Shown here one piece after another: positions 33,345 to 42,392 of a stretch of 64,000 nucleotides of DNA. How positions within the stretch are numbered: the first letter of the stretch is position 1; the number at the start of each line of letters is the position of its first letter. The notes under the pieces were generated by a model. The model was given only the letters and a program-made list of their open reading frames with translations, ran no database searches and was not told the DNA's origin. The translations under genes and the position numbers were made by a program. This DNA is from Vibrio sp. STUT-A11 (GTDB lineage Bacteria; Pseudomonadota; Gammaproteobacteria; Enterobacterales; Vibrionaceae), in assembly GCF_026000435.1 (NCBI RefSeq), contig NZ_AP026763.1:2976001-3040000 (forward strand), read 5' to 3'.

Positions 33345-35924
33345 ATGGCGACGAACAAAAGCCCGTCACAAGATGTGCAAGATATGGTGGCTCAGGCAGA
33401 CACAGGGGCACGTAGCCCATCGGGCATACAAGGACGAATTCTCTGGTTTGTTCCTCTGTGTTGGTCACTATTTCAGCTATGGTATGCTTCACCATTACCA
33501 TTTATTTTTAATTTTGGCGTACTAAATGACACTGAAGCTCGTGCAATTCACTTAACCTTCGCGATCTTTCTGGCTTTCACCGCCTACCCAGCAATGAAAC
33601 ACTCTCCACGCGATCATATTCCGATTGTCGACTGGATTCTCGCGCTTGCTGGTAGTTTTTCAGCGGCTTATATCTATCTCTTTTATACGGAGCTCGCCGG
33701 ACGTTCAGGTGCGCCAACCACGCCCGATATTGTCGTCGCGGTAATCGGTATGGTCCTTCTTTTGGAAGCCACAAGACGCGCACTTGGTCCACCACTGATG
33801 CTTGTCGCAGCCGTATTCCTTACCTACACCTTCGCCGGTCCATACATGCCAGACGTCATTGCCCATAAAGGAGCGAGCTTGAATAAAGCGATGTCTCACT
33901 TGTGGCTGACAACTGAAGGTGTATTTGGGGTGGCTTTAGGCGTTTCGACTTCCTTCGTCTTCTTATTCGTGCTATTTGGTGCGATGTTAGAGCGTGCAGG
34001 CGCTGGTGCTTACTTTATTAAGGTGGCCTTCTCACTGCTCGGCCACATGAGAGGTGGTCCGGCAAAAGCGGCCGTTGTGGCTTCAGGTCTGTCAGGCCTG
34101 GTGTCCGGCTCTTCGATTGCCAACGTGGTAACGACGGGTACATTTACTATCCCATTGATGAAACGTGTCGGTTTCCCGGGCACCAAAGCTGGTGCGGTAG
34201 AAGTAGCGGCATCAACCAACGGCCAGTTAACGCCACCAATTATGGGTGCCGCTGCCTTCTTGATGGTGGAATACGTCGGGATCTCGTACGTTGAAGTCAT
34301 CAAAGCAGCGATACTACCAGCACTTATCTCGTACATTGCATTGATTTACATCGTTCACCTTGAAGCATGTAAAGCGGGCATGACAGGTCTACCTCGCCGT
34401 CATAATCCAACCATGCTACACAGCATGTTGTCGTTCACAGGAACCATTTTAGGGCTTTGTGTCATCAGTGCCTTGGTTTACTACGGTGTGGGCTGGACGA
34501 AAGATGTCTTTGGTGAAGCCGCGACAACCATCGTGATGGTCGCACTGCTCATTGCCTATGTTGCTCTGGTAAAAGTATCCGCTAACCATACCAAAGATGG
34601 TGCGATTAATATCGATGAAGAGTTGACCGAAGTGCCCGACCCAGGCCCTACCGTGAAGTCTGGTCTGCATTTCCTACTGCCAATCGTGGTACTGGTTTGG
34701 TGTTTAACGGTAGAGCGTTTCTCTCCGGGCTTATCTGCATTCTGGGCAACCGTGTTCATGATTTTCATCCTGCTCACGCAACGCCCTCTGATTGCCTTGC
34801 TATCTAAACAAGGTGATATGGGCAAACAAGCCAAAGAAGGTGTTGTCGACCTTTTAGAAAGCTTAGTTTCTGGAGCGCGTAACATGATAGGTATCGGTGT
34901 GGCGACGGCTGCCGCTGGTACGGTGGTAGGCGTGGTAACGCTGACTGGTATCGGTCTGGTTATGACTGACTTTGTCGAGTTCATCTCTGGTGGTAGTGTG
35001 TTCCTGATGTTGCTGTTCACCGCAGTGATTAGCTTGATTCTGGGGATGGGCCTGCCAACAACAGCAAACTACATCGTCGTATCAACGTTGATGGCACCAG
35101 TGATTGTCACACTGGGTGCTGCACATGGGCTTATCATCCCACTGATTGCCGTACACCTTTTCGTGTTCTATTTCGGTATCTTGGCCGACGATACGCCGCC
35201 TGTAGGTCTAGCCGCCTTTGCTGCTGCAGCGATTGCGAAATCAGATCCGATCCGTACTGGTATCCAGGGCTTTACCTATGATATCCGTACCGCCATTTTG
35301 CCATTCATGTTCGTCTTCAATACTCAATTGCTATTAATGGGTATCGACACATGGTGGCATTTAGCGCTGACGATTATATCTTCTATCATTGCGATGCTGA
35401 TATTTTCCGCAGCCACTCAAGGTTGGTGGTTTACTCGCAACAAGTGGTGGGAAACCGTCCTATTATTAGTATTAACGTTCTCTTTCTTCCGCCCGGGATT
35501 CTGGTGGGACATGATGTTCCCGGCAAAAGTGCTTTCTCCAGGGATTGAAGTCGCTCAAATTGTCGAAGGACTGAGTGTAGGACAGTCCATCGAACTGCGT
35601 GTCGCCGGACAGAACTTAGAAGGTGATAACGTTGAGAAAACCGTGCTGCTACCGTTTGACGACAATGCAACAACCGCAGAAGAGCGCATCTCATCGATGG
35701 GTCTGATGCTGGTCGAAAACGACGGGAAAATGATCGTTGATATGGTGGAGTTTGGTAGTCCTGCTGAATCTTCAGGTATCGATTTTGACTGGGAGATTAA
35801 ATCCGTTGTTCAAGACGCTGACCGTCCAATGAAAGAGTGGGTGTTTGTGCCTTGCTTATTGATTCTGCTGGCACTTGCTATGAACCAGAAACGTCGTGCG
35901 CGCAGAGAACAACTGAACGCATAA
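33345..35924 (+). CDS. TRAP transporter fused 4TM/12TM permease with C-terminal DUF3394 region
   Basis: A fusion of the small (DctQ-like) and large (DctM-like) TRAP membrane subunits, typical for TAXI systems. The product is 859 aa from ATG 33345 (MATNKSPSQD), preceded by AAGGAAAAAG. The DctM part has conserved blocks such as SGLVSGSSIANVVTTGTFTIPLMKRVG and GMGLPTTANYIV. After the last core helix, about 170 extra residues form a DUF3394-like segment with a PDZ-like stretch (VDMVEFGSPAESSGIDFDWEIKSV in two pieces), then a final hydrophobic helix and a basic tail. The role of this extension is not known to me. A UspA gene follows. Confidence 0.88.
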   Translation: MATNKSPSQDVQDMVAQADTGARSPSGIQGRILWFVPLCWSLFQLWYASPLPFIFNFGVLNDTEARAIHLTFAIFLAFTAYPAMKHSPRDHIPIVDWILALAGSFSAAYIYLFYTELAGRSGAPTTPDIVVAVIGMVLLLEATRRALGPPLMLVAAVFLTYTFAGPYMPDVIAHKGASLNKAMSHLWLTTEGVFGVALGVSTSFVFLFVLFGAMLERAGAGAYFIKVAFSLLGHMRGGPAKAAVVASGLSGLVSGSSIANVVTTGTFTIPLMKRVGFPGTKAGAVEVAASTNGQLTPPIMGAAAFLMVEYVGISYVEVIKAAILPALISYIALIYIVHLEACKAGMTGLPRRHNPTMLHSMLSFTGTILGLCVISALVYYGVGWTKDVFGEAATTIVMVALLIAYVALVKVSANHTKDGAINIDEELTEVPDPGPTVKSGLHFLLPIVVLVWCLTVERFSPGLSAFWATVFMIFILLTQRPLIALLSKQGDMGKQAKEGVVDLLESLVSGARNMIGIGVATAAAGTVVGVVTLTGIGLVMTDFVEFISGGSVFLMLLFTAVISLILGMGLPTTANYIVVSTLMAPVIVTLGAAHGLIIPLIAVHLFVFYFGILADDTPPVGLAAFAAAAIAKSDPIRTGIQGFTYDIRTAILPFMFVFNTQLLLMGIDTWWHLALTIISSIIAMLIFSAATQGWWFTRNKWWETVLLLVLTFSFFRPGFWWDMMFPAKVLSPGIEVAQIVEGLSVGQSIELRVAGQNLEGDNVEKTVLLPFDDNATTAEERISSMGLMLVENDGKMIVDMVEFGSPAESSGIDFDWEIKSVVQDADRPMKEWVFVPCLLILLALAMNQKRRARREQLNA

Positions 35925-35931
35925 CCGATTT

Positions 35932-35951
35932 ACCCCTGGGAAACCGGGGGT
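35932..35951 (+). other. GNRA-type hairpin between TRAP permease and uspA-like gene
   Basis: ACCCCTGG and CCGGGGGT form an 8-bp stem (one T-G wobble) capped by a GAAA tetraloop, 7 bp after the permease stop. There is no T run, so it is probably an mRNA stabiliser or partial barrier inside the operon. Confidence 0.6.
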
Positions 35952-35968
35952 TGAGTGAGAGAAACTGA

Positions 35969-36406
35969 ATGTATAAACAAATTCTTGTTCCGGTAGATCT
36001 TAATGATCAAGGCTTCTCAGACCGAGCGGTGGAACTGGCTGTTTGGCAGGCGAAGCAAGCGAATGCGGTAGTCCACCTTCTGACTGTTGTACCTGGCATC
36101 CATATGTCAATGGTCGCCACTTACTTTCCGAAAGATGCAGCTCTTAAAATGAAGCAAGATGTCGAACAGCAGTTGACGACATTTGCCAAAGACAACATCA
36201 AGGAAGACGTCACCTACAGTATCCACGTGGCCGAAGGTAAACCTTATACAACGATCATTGAACACGCTAAGCGCTTAGGCATCGACCTTATCATCATGCC
36301 AAGCCACAAGCGTTCGAAAATCAATAAAGTGATGCTCGGTTCAGTCGCGAGTAAGGTTGTGGAATACTCTCCGGTTAACGTGATGGTAGTGAAGCCACAA
36401 AGCTAG
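35969..36406 (+). CDS. universal stress protein (UspA family)
   Basis: A 145-aa single Usp domain. It begins YKQILVPVDLNDQGFSDRAVELAVWQA and ends LGSVASKVVEYSPVNVMVVKP. The nucleotide-binding loop G-2x-G-9x-G-S/T is only partly kept (PSHKRSK instead of a glycine-rich stretch), so ATP binding is uncertain. Its place directly after a TRAP permease parallels TeaD of Halomonas, a UspA protein that tunes TeaABC activity. A similar role here is inference. Confidence 0.9.
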   Translation: MYKQILVPVDLNDQGFSDRAVELAVWQAKQANAVVHLLTVVPGIHMSMVATYFPKDAALKMKQDVEQQLTTFAKDNIKEDVTYSIHVAEGKPYTTIIEHAKRLGIDLIIMPSHKRSKINKVMLGSVASKVVEYSPVNVMVVKPQS

Positions 36407-36429
36407 ACTCGCGAAACAATCGCGATAAA

Positions 36430-36457
36430 AAAAGGTTGATGTTCTCATCAACCTTTT
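36430..36457. terminator. bidirectional terminator between uspA-like gene and thiQ
   Basis: AAAAGGTTGATG (36430-36441) pairs perfectly with CATCAACCTTTT (36446-36457). T tracts in both directions close the convergent TRAP and thi operons. Confidence 0.9.
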
Positions 36458-36478
36458 ATTTTTCTATCTAAACAGAGC

Positions 36479-37183
36479 TTATCCAGCTGCCCGAACGAAG
36501 GCTTGTAAAGCCTCACTTGAATGTGTCATGCAGAGCTGACCTATCTCACCTGCCGCCTCAATTTTTCCACCCGCAACAAATGCAAAGTGACTTGCTATGG
36601 CTTTTGCATCACTCAGGTGATGAGTCACCATCAGAACGGTAATCCCTCGCTCAGCGGCTAATCGTTTCACTAAGCTCAGCATCTCTTCACGCAGCACAGG
36701 ATCGAGCGCAGAGAATGGTTCATCCAACAGCCACACCGGATGAGGCTGGACAAAACAACGGGCTAACGCAACACGTTGGCGTTGACCGCCAGAGAGATGC
36801 TCTGGCAATCGGTCGAGGTACTCTGCAACACCAACCTGCTGCGCAGCTTGCTCAACCTGAAGTTTTTGGTCTGCGGTGAGCTTTAAGCCCGGATGCAATC
36901 CTAAACTGATGTTGTCACGCACCGACAAATGGGCAAATAAGTTATGCTCCTGAAACAACATTGAGAATGGACGCAGATAAGGTTCTTTACTGACAATGGA
37001 TTCGCCATCAACTTGGATATCCCCTTGGTCAGGGTGGATAAAGCCAGCAACCAGTGCCAACAATGTCGATTTACCCGCCCCACTCGGCCCCATCAACGAC
37101 ACAATCTGACCGCGCTCGATGGTTAAATCAAAACGAAACAGTTCACTTTGATAAGTGTATTGCACGTCATCCAACACTAACAT
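36479..37183 (-). CDS. thiQ: thiamine ABC transporter ATP-binding protein
   Basis: ATPase of the ThiBPQ thiamine/TPP importer. The 234-aa product has Walker A GPSGAGKST (about residues 32-40), signature LSGGQRQRVALARC, Walker B VWLLDEPFSALD, and the H-loop VTHHL. The start overlaps thiP by 17 bp. It is last in the operon. Confidence 0.94.
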   Translation of the reverse strand: MLVLDDVQYTYQSELFRFDLTIERGQIVSLMGPSGAGKSTLLALVAGFIHPDQGDIQVDGESIVSKEPYLRPFSMLFQEHNLFAHLSVRDNISLGLHPGLKLTADQKLQVEQAAQQVGVAEYLDRLPEHLSGGQRQRVALARCFVQPHPVWLLDEPFSALDPVLREEMLSLVKRLAAERGITVLMVTHHLSDAKAIASHFAFVAGGKIEAAGEIGQLCMTHSSEALQAFVRAAG

Positions 37184-38768
37184 TGTGTGCTCTCCTTCGT
37201 TTTAATACTTTCTCAATCAGAGTAAAACAGCCAACACTAAGCAAAAGTAAGGTGACCGAAACCACCGCTGCCGCTTCCATCTGATAACTGCCGAGTAGTT
37301 GGAATAAATACAACGGCAAGGTTCTGAATTCTTGTCCGCCAAATAGCGCAATCGCACTCAAATCCCCTATCGCAAACATAAAGCTGATTGCGAAAGCGTG
37401 AGCAAAGGGTTTACGTAGTGCTCGCCATTCCACGACTTTAAATCGCTGCCAGCCTCGCATCCCCAGGCTGGCACAAACATATTGATATTGCTGTTCGATA
37501 TGCAGCATCGGCTGCGCTAACGTCTTAATCACATACGGCAGCGCCATCAAACCGTTGACCAGTATGACGACAAAAAATGCCAGACTGAAAACATCAGTAA
37601 AGGAACGGAGCAACAAAAACAAACCAGTACTGATCACCAAACCCGGCGTTACCAAAATAATGGTACCAACTAACTCAATGTGATCCGCCCGTGAGTTTTT
37701 ATACTCCAGGCGCAAACGCCGACTGGTGAGCAAAATGGAAACGCCAGCAGCCACTGCAAGAGTGCTCGCCATTGTTGCTACTTTTAAAGAGTTGAATAGC
37801 GCAGACCAAAAACGTTCGTCATTTAATACCGAGCCAACCTGTTGATTTATGCCGCTCAGAATCACCATCGCAAGTGGTGGGATAACCAGTAAAAAGGCAC
37901 CCATGATCCAAAAGCTATCCCAAGCTTTTGACCACCCATGATCCTTCGTTAAGTATTGCTGTACCGATGTGCTGCCAGAGCTTATAGACACTGGCTTTGT
38001 CAGCTTCTGTACGCCTATCGCGATCACACCGCACAACAACATTTGCCACAGTGCTAATAGCGCGCCGGCCTGCAGGTCAAAGTCAAATTTTATCGCTTGG
38101 TAAATGGCCAACTCAATGGTGGTCGATTTAGGCCCGCCTCCCAGTGCCATCACCGTGGCGAAACTGGTAAAGCACAGCATAAAGACAAGGCCACTTACAT
38201 GTGGCAATTGTTGTCTTAATCGAGGCCACTCAACCCAACGAAACTTATCCCAATGGCTCATGCCGAGATGAGCACATAGCTTATGTTGCTCAGCAGGAAT
38301 CGACTCCAGTGTTTGCAACAATAATCGCGCAGCGTAAGGCAGATTAAAGAACACATGCGCCAGCAAAATGCCGTTCAAACCATAGATCGAGAATGGCAGC
38401 TTGGCATCAAGGGTTTGCAACCATTGGGCAATCAAACCGCTATTGCCATATATCGCCAGCAAGCCAAAAACCCCGACTAAAACAGGCAGAACTAAGGTGG
38501 AAGCGAACAGTTTGAGCAGTAATGGCTTACCGAAAAATTCACGGCGGGAAAGCGAATGGGCGACGGGAATCGCCAAACCCACACTAAGCAACGTGGATAG
38601 AAAAGCCTGATAGAAGCTGAACTTAGTAACGTGCTGATAATAGGGATCATGCCAAATCAGCGACACATCCAGAGACGGAGCCTGAACAGCCAAAGCACTC
38701 AGCGCAGAAAGAACAAAGGCCGCGATGACTATCGCGACCCCTATGCCTAATTTGGGTACAGTATTCAA
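37167..38768 (-). CDS. thiP: thiamine ABC transporter permease
   Basis: Inner-membrane subunit with two fused permease halves and about 12 helices, 533 aa. Each half has an EAA-like loop (LCAHLGMSHWDKFRWVEWPRLR; VCASLGMRGWQRFKVVEWRALR), where ThiQ docks. It lies 9 bp after thiB and overlaps thiQ. Confidence 0.94.
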   Translation of the reverse strand: MNTVPKLGIGVAIVIAAFVLSALSALAVQAPSLDVSLIWHDPYYQHVTKFSFYQAFLSTLLSVGLAIPVAHSLSRREFFGKPLLLKLFASTLVLPVLVGVFGLLAIYGNSGLIAQWLQTLDAKLPFSIYGLNGILLAHVFFNLPYAARLLLQTLESIPAEQHKLCAHLGMSHWDKFRWVEWPRLRQQLPHVSGLVFMLCFTSFATVMALGGGPKSTTIELAIYQAIKFDFDLQAGALLALWQMLLCGVIAIGVQKLTKPVSISSGSTSVQQYLTKDHGWSKAWDSFWIMGAFLLVIPPLAMVILSGINQQVGSVLNDERFWSALFNSLKVATMASTLAVAAGVSILLTSRRLRLEYKNSRADHIELVGTIILVTPGLVISTGLFLLLRSFTDVFSLAFFVVILVNGLMALPYVIKTLAQPMLHIEQQYQYVCASLGMRGWQRFKVVEWRALRKPFAHAFAISFMFAIGDLSAIALFGGQEFRTLPLYLFQLLGSYQMEAAAVVSVTLLLLSVGCFTLIEKVLKRRRAHNVSVG

Positions 38769-38777
38769 ACGGAACTC

Positions 38778-39770
38778 TTAGAAAGTCAGGGCGCTTTGCC
38801 ATTCACGAATCCAAGTCTTACGCATTTTTGCCACTTCATCGGCGCTAAAGCTCAACGGCTTACTTGGTACGTTCAAGGTTTCAAAGCCTTTTGGAAGGGC
38901 AACGTCAGTGACTGGGTACATCCAGTTACCCGTTGGCATGGCTGACTGGAACTCGTCACTCAGAATAAAACTCAAGAACTCGTCCGCCAGCTTGGCATTG
39001 TTTGAGTCTTTCACCTTGGCCGCGACTTCCACTTGCATGTAATGCCCTTCAGCGAAATCTGCTGTGGCAAATTTTGCATCTTCTTCGGCAATCAAGTGGT
39101 AGGCTGGTGATGTGGTGTAAGAGAGCACTAAGTCTGATTCACCCTTGAGGAACATGGAGTACGCTTCTGACCAACCTTTAGTCACCGTGACGGTTTTATC
39201 TGCCAGCTGCTGCCACGCTTGTGTCGCACTGTCGCCATAGATTGACTTCATCCACAGCATCAAACCCTGCCCCGGAGTTGAAGTACGAGGGTCCTGATAA
39301 ATCACTTTAAGATCATCACGCTCTTCCACCAGCTCTTTCATGCTTTTTGGTGGGTTAGCCAACTTTTCTTTATTGTAAACGAACGCGAAATAACCATAGT
39401 CATAAGGCACGAAGGTTTTATCGTTCCAGCCATTTGGTAACACAGTTTTAGAGGTATCAACATGGTGCTCAGCCAACAAACCTGTTTTCTGCGCTTCCGC
39501 CATCAGGTTGTTATCCAGACCTAACACGATATCCGCTTTGCTGTTACTGCCTTCCAGACGCAGGCGGTTCAAAATCGATACACCGTCATCAAGAGCAACG
39601 AAATTTACGTCACAGCCGCATTTCGCTTCAAAAGCTTGTTCGATTTTAGGACCCGGTCCCCAATCCGCAGCGAATGAGTCGTAGGTGTAGATGGTTAATG
39701 TGTTTTCAGCAGCGAATGCTGAAGTTGTTGTCATTGCAGCAAGGGCAATCAGGCTTAGAGTGGGTTTCAC
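38778..39770 (-). CDS. thiB: thiamine-binding periplasmic protein
   Basis: Substrate-binding protein for thiamine, TMP and TPP. The 330-aa product has a signal peptide ending SAFA-AEN (about residue 20). The mature part starts TLTIYTYDSFAADWGPGPKIEQAFE, and the conserved YDYGYFAFVYNKEKL segment follows. It is first in thiBPQ, directly downstream of a TPP riboswitch. Confidence 0.95.
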   Translation of the reverse strand: MKPTLSLIALAAMTTTSAFAAENTLTIYTYDSFAADWGPGPKIEQAFEAKCGCDVNFVALDDGVSILNRLRLEGSNSKADIVLGLDNNLMAEAQKTGLLAEHHVDTSKTVLPNGWNDKTFVPYDYGYFAFVYNKEKLANPPKSMKELVEERDDLKVIYQDPRTSTPGQGLMLWMKSIYGDSATQAWQQLADKTVTVTKGWSEAYSMFLKGESDLVLSYTTSPAYHLIAEEDAKFATADFAEGHYMQVEVAAKVKDSNNAKLADEFLSFILSDEFQSAMPTGNWMYPVTDVALPKGFETLNVPSKPLSFSADEVAKMRKTWIREWQSALTF

Positions 39771-39845
39771 TGCTCGCTCTCCATGTCTATTTCAGAGAAA
39801 TTAGTTGAGCGGCACAGGTTTGAGGCGGCTATTGGGATGGCTAAT

Positions 39846-39990
39846 ATCCAGACTCAATTCCTACGCCAGCATTATCTGGTTCAGGTATTACGGGTCCCCA
39901 TAGCCTAACTAGGTTAAGCCATTAGGTCTCAGCGCCCTTAAGTATTGATGAACACAATACAAAATGGGGTTGCTCCCCGATGAGTTGGAT
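39846..39990 (-). promoter_or_regulatory. TPP riboswitch (THI element)
   Basis: On the - strand the conserved cores are in order: CGGGGAGC, then GCGCTGAGACC, then GAACCTGATCTGG-like sequence (ACCTGAACCAGATAATGC) and GCGTAGGAA. P1 is formed by ATCCAACTCA at the 5' end (39990 downward) and TGAGT-C-TGGAT at the 3' end (ending 39846), with one bulge. The P3 region is enlarged by an inserted arm of about 30 nt between CAACCCC and AAGGGCG. It controls thiBPQ by thiamine pyrophosphate. Confidence 0.92.
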
Positions 39991-40001
39991 GGATTGTATA
40001 C

Positions 40002-40042
40002 CCAAACCCCCTCGCGATGCTAGGTTACGCGAGGGGGTTTGG
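40002..40042. terminator. 15-bp perfect inverted repeat between ubiX and the thi operon
   Basis: CCAAACCCCCTCGCG (40002-40016) pairs perfectly with CGCGAGGGGGTTTGG (40028-40042). The T run is poor on both strands, but its position 40 bp past ubiX and before the riboswitch suggests it ends ubiX transcription. Confidence 0.7.
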
Positions 40043-40081
40043 TACTTAGATGAAGATCGGGCTACGTAGCAAGATAACTAT

Positions 40082-40717
40082 TTATGAACGTTGGTCGTAT
40101 CCCCAGCGCGGGACCAATCCTTGCTCAATCCCCAGATGGTCGAGAATTCGCGCCACCATAAAGTCGATTAAGTCTTCGATAGTCTTTGGCTGATGATAAA
40201 AACCCGGCGCTGCTGGCATGATGGTTACGCCCATTTGCGACAGCTTGTGCATATTTTCCAGATGTAGGGTCGAAAATGGCGTTTCACGCACTACCAGAAG
40301 CAGCTGGCCACGCTCTTTCATCACCACATCGGCGGCACGCTCAATCAGGTTATCCGACATACCATGTGCAATCGCCGCGACGCTGCCTGCCGAACACGGA
40401 CAAACCACCATTTGTTTTGGAGCCGCAGAGCCTGAAGCCACTGGCGAGAACCAATCATCTTTACCACAGACAGTAATGTTGTCAGGATTACACTTCAGGT
40501 GCTCCACCAGCGCTTTTTGCGCCGCATCAGGACCACTTGGCAGCTTCAGGTCATGCTCGGTTGCCATCACAACCCTCGCCGCGGAAGATATCAACACATA
40601 GACGTGATAATCCGCAGCGACCAAACATTGCAGAAGTCTCAAGCCATAAGGCGCACCAGAAGCGCCAGTCAGTGCTAGGGTAATGGCTTTTTTTTGTTGA
40701 TGTTTTTTGTCAGACAT
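40082..40717 (-). CDS. ubiX: flavin prenyltransferase UbiX
   Basis: Makes the prenylated FMN cofactor used by the decarboxylase UbiD in ubiquinone synthesis. The 211-aa product shows the flavoprotein start ALTGASGAPYGLRLLQCL (about residues 15-32), the CPCSAGSVAAIAHGMSDNLIERAADV block, and RETPFSTLHLENMHKLSQMGVTIMPAAPGFY in two adjoining pieces. It lies 5 bp downstream of mpl, so the pair is an operon. Confidence 0.94.
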   Translation of the reverse strand: MSDKKHQQKKAITLALTGASGAPYGLRLLQCLVAADYHVYVLISSAARVVMATEHDLKLPSGPDAAQKALVEHLKCNPDNITVCGKDDWFSPVASGSAAPKQMVVCPCSAGSVAAIAHGMSDNLIERAADVVMKERGQLLLVVRETPFSTLHLENMHKLSQMGVTIMPAAPGFYHQPKTIEDLIDFMVARILDHLGIEQGLVPRWGYDQRS

Positions 40718-40722
40718 AAGGA

Positions 40723-42081
40723 TTAAGCTTTTTGTTTTAATTGTTCGAGAAGTTTACCGTGAATACCGCCAAAGCCACCATTGCTCATAACCAGAATTTG
40801 GTCATCAGGCTTTGCACGTTCAACGATTTTCGCAACAAAACGGTCTAAATCAGCGTCAACAAAAGCCGGTTGCTGGCATTGGTCTGCAATTTCCTGTACC
40901 GACCATTCAATATTGTCTGGCTGGAACAAAAATACTTCATCGGCACTGTGCAATGACTCCGCCAGCGTATTCTTGTGCACACCACGCTTCATGGTGGCGG
41001 AGCGAGGCTCCAGTACTGCTAAGATACGTTTGTCACCCACCTTGTTACGCAGGCCACCAACTGTTAGTTCAATAGCAGTAGGATGATGAGCAAAATCGTC
41101 GTAAACCGCCACACCTTGCTCTTCACCTTTAAGCTCTAAGCGGCGTTTAGTATTGATAAAACGGTCCAATGCCTGACAGGCTAACTCTGGAGTCACGCCG
41201 ACGTGCCTTGCCGCTGCGATCGCCATCAGAGCATTGTCCACGTTGTGATCGCCGACTAAGTTCCACTCCACAATGCCGACTTTCTCACCTTGCAGCGATA
41301 CTTCGAACTTCGAGCCATCGACGACCAGTTTATGCGCTTGCCAGTCGCCACCTTCACCAGAAAACTGCTTTTCTGTCCAACAACCGCGCTCAAGTACATC
41401 AGCAAGTGCCTGATCTTGTTTAGGAGACAGAATAAGACCATTGCCCGGAACAGTACGCACCAAGTGATGAAATTGACGCTTAATCGCTTCAAGATCGTCG
41501 AAGATATCTGCATGATCAAACTCAAGATTGTTCATGATTAACGTACGTGGGTGGTAATGGACAAACTTAGAACGCTTGTCGAAAAAAGCACTGTCGTATT
41601 CATCCGCTTCAACAACAAAAAACATGCTTTCTCCTAGTCGGGCAGATACACCAAAGTTACCCAGTACGCCTCCGACCAAGAAACCTGGCTGGTAACCACA
41701 GTCTTCCAGTATCCAAGCCAGCATACTTGAGGTGGTCGTTTTGCCATGCGTCCCAGACACAGCTAACACCCAGCGATCGTGAAGTAAAATCTCATGCAAC
41801 CATTGCGGTCCAGAGGTATAACGCATGTTGCTGTTGAGTACATGCTCTACGCATGGGTTGCCACGACTCATCGCATTGCCAATCACGACTAGGTCAGGTT
41901 CAGGATCAAGCTGAGAAGGATCGAAGCCTTCAATAATTTCAATACCTTGAGACTCCAGTAATGTGCTCATCGGAGGGTAAACATTCGCATCAGAGCCCGT
42001 GACTTTGTGGCCGAGCTGGCGAGCTAAAATTGCCGCGCCACCCATAAACGTGCCGCAGATACCCAAGATATGGATGTGCAT
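40723..42081 (-). CDS. mpl: UDP-N-acetylmuramate:L-Ala-D-Glu-meso-DAP ligase
   Basis: Murein-recycling ligase that joins released tripeptide to UDP-MurNAc. The 452-aa product is a Mur ligase with an N-terminal HILGICGTFMGGAAILA motif, the ATP site SGTHGKTTTSSML (about residues 110-122), and a C-terminal domain with YDDFAHHPTAI. It is divergent from fbp, as in E. coli, where mpl and fbp are also neighbours. Confidence 0.95.
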   Translation of the reverse strand: MHIHILGICGTFMGGAAILARQLGHKVTGSDANVYPPMSTLLESQGIEIIEGFDPSQLDPEPDLVVIGNAMSRGNPCVEHVLNSNMRYTSGPQWLHEILLHDRWVLAVSGTHGKTTTSSMLAWILEDCGYQPGFLVGGVLGNFGVSARLGESMFFVVEADEYDSAFFDKRSKFVHYHPRTLIMNNLEFDHADIFDDLEAIKRQFHHLVRTVPGNGLILSPKQDQALADVLERGCWTEKQFSGEGGDWQAHKLVVDGSKFEVSLQGEKVGIVEWNLVGDHNVDNALMAIAAARHVGVTPELACQALDRFINTKRRLELKGEEQGVAVYDDFAHHPTAIELTVGGLRNKVGDKRILAVLEPRSATMKRGVHKNTLAESLHSADEVFLFQPDNIEWSVQEIADQCQQPAFVDADLDRFVAKIVERAKPDDQILVMSNGGFGGIHGKLLEQLKQKA

Positions 42082-42309
42082 AAACTTAACCTTGTAATGC
42101 CGTGTTTAATGCTTTCATTATCGCGATAACCACCAGAAAAGCGAGAGACTTTCACCTTGTTCTTGCTATCACTTTCAAAAAAATGACAAGCCTGAACACG
42201 GACTGTACAGTCACCAAACTAAATGATGAACTCGTCAGTGATAAGACAAATAAATTGAGATCTCAGACGGTTACTTCATTACCATTAAAAAGATCTTCGA
42301 CATAAAATT

Positions 42310-42332
42310 ACGTTTAGCGCAAACGTTTAACA
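42310..42332 (+). promoter_or_regulatory. possible LacI-family (PurR/Cra-like) operator upstream of fbp
   Basis: ACGTTT-AGCGC-AAACGT (42310-42326) is a perfect 6-bp inverted repeat. The overlapping GCGCAAACGTTTAACA (42317-42332) matches one half of the PurR consensus ACGCAAACGTTTGCGT. Because fbp is gluconeogenic, a Cra-type regulator is also conceivable. The remainder of 42082-42392 shows nothing else I can support. Confidence 0.35.
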
Positions 42333-42392
42333 TCCATAAAGAGATGCCCCGTTGCGCAACACCCCCAATAAATGAAAATGTAAGGATTGACC

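Noticed and set aside
34556..35020. 154-aa frame antisense to the TRAP permease
   Set aside because: It is the reverse-complement shadow of hydrophobic codons, with no start signal.
42102..42305. 67-aa frame between mpl and fbp
   Set aside because: No ribosome binding site or recognisable pattern, in a divergent promoter region.
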